A DNA stretch of 7,115 bases from Listeria marthii FSL S4-120 (GTDB lineage Bacteria > Bacillota > Bacilli > Lactobacillales > Listeriaceae), in assembly GCA_000183865.1 (NCBI GenBank), contig CM001047.1, forward strand, positions 468,773 through 475,887. The letters run 5' to 3'. The first letter of the stretch is position 1. The number at the start of each line of letters is the position of its first letter. Below the pieces are notes generated by a model that saw nothing but the letters and a program-made list of their open reading frames with translations, had not been told where the DNA came from and did no database searches. Below are positions 5,351-7,115 of the stretch, in pieces. Position numbers and translations under genes: made by a program.

Positions 5351-5374
5351 AAAGGTGTAAATTATAAATGTACA
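5346..5374 (-). promoter_or_regulatory. Sigma-A promoter of the Rrf2 regulator gene
   Basis: On the minus strand TGTACA (5374-5369) and a perfect TATAAT (5351-5346) are 17 bases apart. Transcription would start near 5339 with a leader of about 45 bases. Its -10 box shares bases 5346-5350 with the -10 box of the opposite promoter. Confidence 0.7.
5356..5374. promoter_or_regulatory. Candidate Rrf2 operator (19-bp dyad)
   Basis: TGTAAATTATAAATGTACA has arms TGTAaATT and AATgTACA around a 3-base centre, with one mismatched pair in the arms. It covers the -35 box of the regulator's own promoter and the likely start site of the divergent gene, so one bound dimer could shut both. The dyad is visible; binding by the adjacent Rrf2 protein is inferred. 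Confidence 0.55.
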
Positions 5375-5401
5375 GCATAAAATTTTGAAGGAGTGGTTTA
5401 A

Positions 5402-6247
5402 ATGTCTTATTTAGTAACAGGCGCAACAGGTGGACTTGGAGGATATGCTTTAAATTATTTGAAAGAGCTAGTTCCAACATCTGACATTTACGCTTTGGTT
5501 CGTAGTGAAGAAAAAGGCGCGGACTTAAAAGCGGCAGGATTTAATATCAGAATTGGTGATTATAGTGACGCGGAATCAATGAAGCAAGCATTCGCAGGCA
5601 TCGACCGGGTATTATTTGTATCCGGTGCTCCTGGAAATCGTCAAGTAGAGCACGAAAATGTTGTGAATGCAGCAAAAGAAGCGGGCGTTTCTTACATTGC
5701 TTACACAAGTTTCGCGGGCGCAGATAAATCCACAAGCGCTTTAGCAGAAGATCATTTCTTTACTGAAAAAGTAATTGAAAAATCCGGAATCGCGCACACA
5801 TTCTTGCGCAACAACTGGTATTTTGAAAATGAAATGCCAATGATTGGCGGCGCTTTGAATGCTGGGAAATTTGTTTATGCAGCTGGAAACGGTAAAGTTG
5901 GCTGGGCGCTCAAACGTGAATATGCAGAAGTAGCGGCAAAAGCTGTTGCGGGTGCGGACTTCCCAGAGATTTTAGAACTATCTGGCCCACTGATGACGTA
6001 CGCTGAGCTTACAGAAGTATTAAAAGAAGCTACCGGAAAAGATTTCGAAGTTATCTCTTTTGATGATAAAGGCTTCGTGGAAAATCTAGTTTCCAGCGGC
6101 ATGCCACAACCAGTCGCAGAAATGTTTTTATCGTTCCAACATGATATTAAGAACGACCAATTAGATGTTACTTCTGATGATTTTGAAAATGCACTAGGAA
6201 AACCATTAACGAATCGCGTAGATGCGCTTCGGGAATTGTTGAAATAA
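5402..6247 (+). CDS. QorB-type NAD(P)H:quinone oxidoreductase (NmrA/atypical SDR family)
   Basis: This is a 281-residue cytoplasmic oxidoreductase that, by homology, reduces quinones with NAD(P)H. The N-terminal Rossmann motif is TGATGGLG (residues 6-13, glycines 7, 10 and 13). ALVRSEEK follows strand 2, where Arg34 is suited to bind the NADPH phosphate, then IGDYSD (51-56), YTSFAGAD (101-108) in place of the classical SDR catalytic motif, and FLRNNWYFEN (134-143). These match E. coli QorB (YtfG, 286 residues) in order and spacing as recalled, with a similar length. The start ATG 5402 has GAAGGAG at 5387-5393, eight bases upstream. It is divergent from a YwnA-like regulator and probably induced by quinones or oxidative stress when that repressor is inactivated. 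GC content is clearly higher than in the left-hand array, typical of a core gene. The exact substrate is not predictable. Confidence 0.9.
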   Translation: MSYLVTGATGGLGGYALNYLKELVPTSDIYALVRSEEKGADLKAAGFNIRIGDYSDAESMKQAFAGIDRVLFVSGAPGNRQVEHENVVNAAKEAGVSYIAYTSFAGADKSTSALAEDHFFTEKVIEKSGIAHTFLRNNWYFENEMPMIGGALNAGKFVYAAGNGKVGWALKREYAEVAAKAVAGADFPEILELSGPLMTYAELTEVLKEATGKDFEVISFDDKGFVENLVSSGMPQPVAEMFLSFQHDIKNDQLDVTSDDFENALGKPLTNRVDALRELLK

Positions 6248-6256
6248 TAATGAAAC

Positions 6257-6286
6257 AGCCTACCTTGATTGAGGTGGGCTTTTTTT
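6257..6286 (+). terminator. Intrinsic terminator after the quinone reductase gene
   Basis: AGCCTACCT (6257-6265) pairs with AGGTGGGCT (6272-6280) with one T-G pair and a six-base loop, followed by a run of Ts. It starts 10 bp after the stop codon. Confidence 0.88.
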
Positions 6287-6355
6287 ATGTCTGGAAAATC
6301 TTCCTTTTATCGGTACTATTTATAAGACATTTTAACCATTGAATGAAAAGAGGAC

Positions 6356-6361
6356 TATAAT
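6356..6361 (+). promoter_or_regulatory. Possible -10 box in the 188-bp gap before the last gene
   Basis: A perfect TATAAT lies in the otherwise featureless gap 6287-6474. The best -35 is a poor TTAACC 18 bases upstream. If used, it leaves a leader of more than 100 bases before GTG 6475. I see no convincing riboswitch or hairpin in that leader. Confidence 0.3.
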
Positions 6362-6474
6362 TCTATATGCTCTTTGATTCCAATCTAAAAATTTATGTGA
6401 GTTACTGAGCTGTTTTTTGCGGATTTATCTAAGGTAAAGAAGCGTTTGCAGGGATAAGGAAAGAAGGAAAACAA

Positions 6475-7098
6475 GTGAAAAAATTAGTGGATTGGTTCAA
6501 AGGGTTATCAAAAACGTGGAAAATTGTAGTGATTATCGGTGCGGTGCTTGTCGTCGTATTAGCGGTAACTACTAGTGACGATGGGGGCGAGCAAGCAAGC
6601 GGGGACGTAAACAACTCGAAGACAACAAAACAGACGAGCAAGCCGAAGCCACAACTTTCGGCCGAAGATTTAGCATTAATTAAATTTGATTTAGTAGAAT
6701 TTGAAGGACGGGAGCTTTCTTCGGAAAACATTTTAAAAGATACGATTAAGGGAGAAATTTGGTCAGATTTAGACTTTGTGAATGATAATATTAATCAAAT
6801 GATTGGTACAATGAAGCGATATCAGCAAGAAATTTTAAATATAGACGCGCTTAAAAGAAGTTCGGAAGCCTCGGCAGATACACAGACATTTAAGAAGGTT
6901 TTTACAGAGTGGAGCGACTTCAAAATACAGCGAATACAAGTGACGATAGATTTGCTAAATGGGAAAAAAGATAGTGAAGCTGCATTTAAAAAAAGATATC
7001 ATAATCAAATCATTTTTAAAAAGGTGCGCACGGATAAATTACAAACAGCCTTGAATAACTTGAAAGTAGGCTACCAATTATTGGATAGTCAAAAATAA
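6475..7098 (+). CDS. Membrane-anchored extracytoplasmic protein of unknown function
   Basis: This is a 207-residue protein. A basic N-terminus (KK, K9, K13, K16) precedes one hydrophobic helix (about residues 17-32) with no lipobox cysteine and no clear signal peptidase site, so it is most likely anchored with its C-terminus outside. A Ser/Thr/Lys-rich linker (about 34-60) leads to a mostly alpha-helical domain (61-207) rich in charged residues, without cysteines and without a recognised motif. The GTG start at 6475 has AAGGAA at 6464-6469 at suitable spacing. It is probably a single-gene unit: it lies after a terminator and is followed by the first arm of another hairpin. The layout recalls cell-envelope stress or sensor proteins, but no function can be assigned. 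Confidence 0.78.
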   Translation: MKKLVDWFKGLSKTWKIVVIIGAVLVVVLAVTTSDDGGEQASGDVNNSKTTKQTSKPKPQLSAEDLALIKFDLVEFEGRELSSENILKDTIKGEIWSDLDFVNDNINQMIGTMKRYQQEILNIDALKRSSEASADTQTFKKVFTEWSDFKIQRIQVTIDLLNGKKDSEAAFKKRYHNQIIFKKVRTDKLQTALNNLKVGYQLLDSQK

Positions 7099-7100
7099 AC

Positions 7101-7115
7101 AAAAAGCCATCTGAC
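7101..7115 (+). terminator. Left arm of a probable terminator, cut by window end
   Basis: AAAAAGCCATCTGAC begins 3 bp after the last stop codon. An A-run followed by a GC-containing segment matches the 5' side of terminators seen elsewhere in this window; the right arm is outside. Confidence 0.4.

Noticed and set aside
5295..5480. Longer reading of the Rrf2 regulator starting at 5480
   Set aside because: It would overlap the divergent gene and its promoter. The ATG at 5294 has a well-spaced ribosome binding site and matches the family's N-terminus.
6367..6408. 13-codon frame starting at ATG 6367 in the gap before the last gene
   Set aside because: The nearest purine-rich site is too far upstream and there is no hairpin that would make it an attenuator leader.
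6429..6731. Minus-strand frame of 100 codons opposite the last gene
   Set aside because: Low-complexity Ser/Thr/Pro sequence with no start signal; antisense shadow.
1..7115. Search for CRISPR repeats, tRNA or rRNA genes, insertion-sequence ends, PrfA boxes and integrase genes
   Set aside because: None were seen by eye on either strand.

Overview
The window looks like chromosomal DNA of a low-GC Gram-positive, most likely Listeria. This rests on strong AGGAGG-type ribosome binding sites, GTG/TTG starts, intrinsic terminators with T-runs, and a divergent YwnA-like Rrf2 regulator / QorB-like quinone reductase pair of Firmicute type. The genus is an inference from recollection of protein styles, not from a search.

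Left part (1 to about 3680): a tightly packed, AT-rich, one-direction array of accessory genes that ends at an intrinsic terminator at 3641-3677. In order it holds a two-gene cassette of tiny two-helix membrane proteins (the first truncated by the window edge), a DUF2716-like soluble protein, an eight-helix membrane protein built as an internal duplication, two unrecognised soluble proteins, a second copy of the tiny two-helix cassette, and a small gene broken by a frameshift and a nonsense codon. This is how arrays of immunity genes downstream of a polymorphic or secreted toxin usually look. No toxin lies inside the window, so the immunity reading is an inference. Most genes have their own Shine-Dalgarno site and there is no clear internal promoter, so the block is probably one transcript that starts before the window.

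Middle (about 3680-4830): a 28-residue single-helix peptide gene, then a membrane protein with two PH-like segments. The ribosome binding site of the second gene points to a rare AUU or AUC start, upstream of the first ATG. A strong hairpin at 4786-4828 ends this unit and also serves the convergent regulator gene.

Right part (4827-6286): a YwnA/HypR-like Rrf2 regulator on the minus strand diverges from a QorB-type NAD(P)H:quinone oxidoreductase on the plus strand. Their promoters overlap so closely that the two -10 boxes share bases, and a 19-bp dyad covers one -35 box and the opposite start site. This suggests a compact autoregulated redox or electrophile switch with a single cysteine sensor. 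The window ends with a membrane-anchored extracytoplasmic protein of unknown function (6475-7098) and the first arm of its probable terminator.
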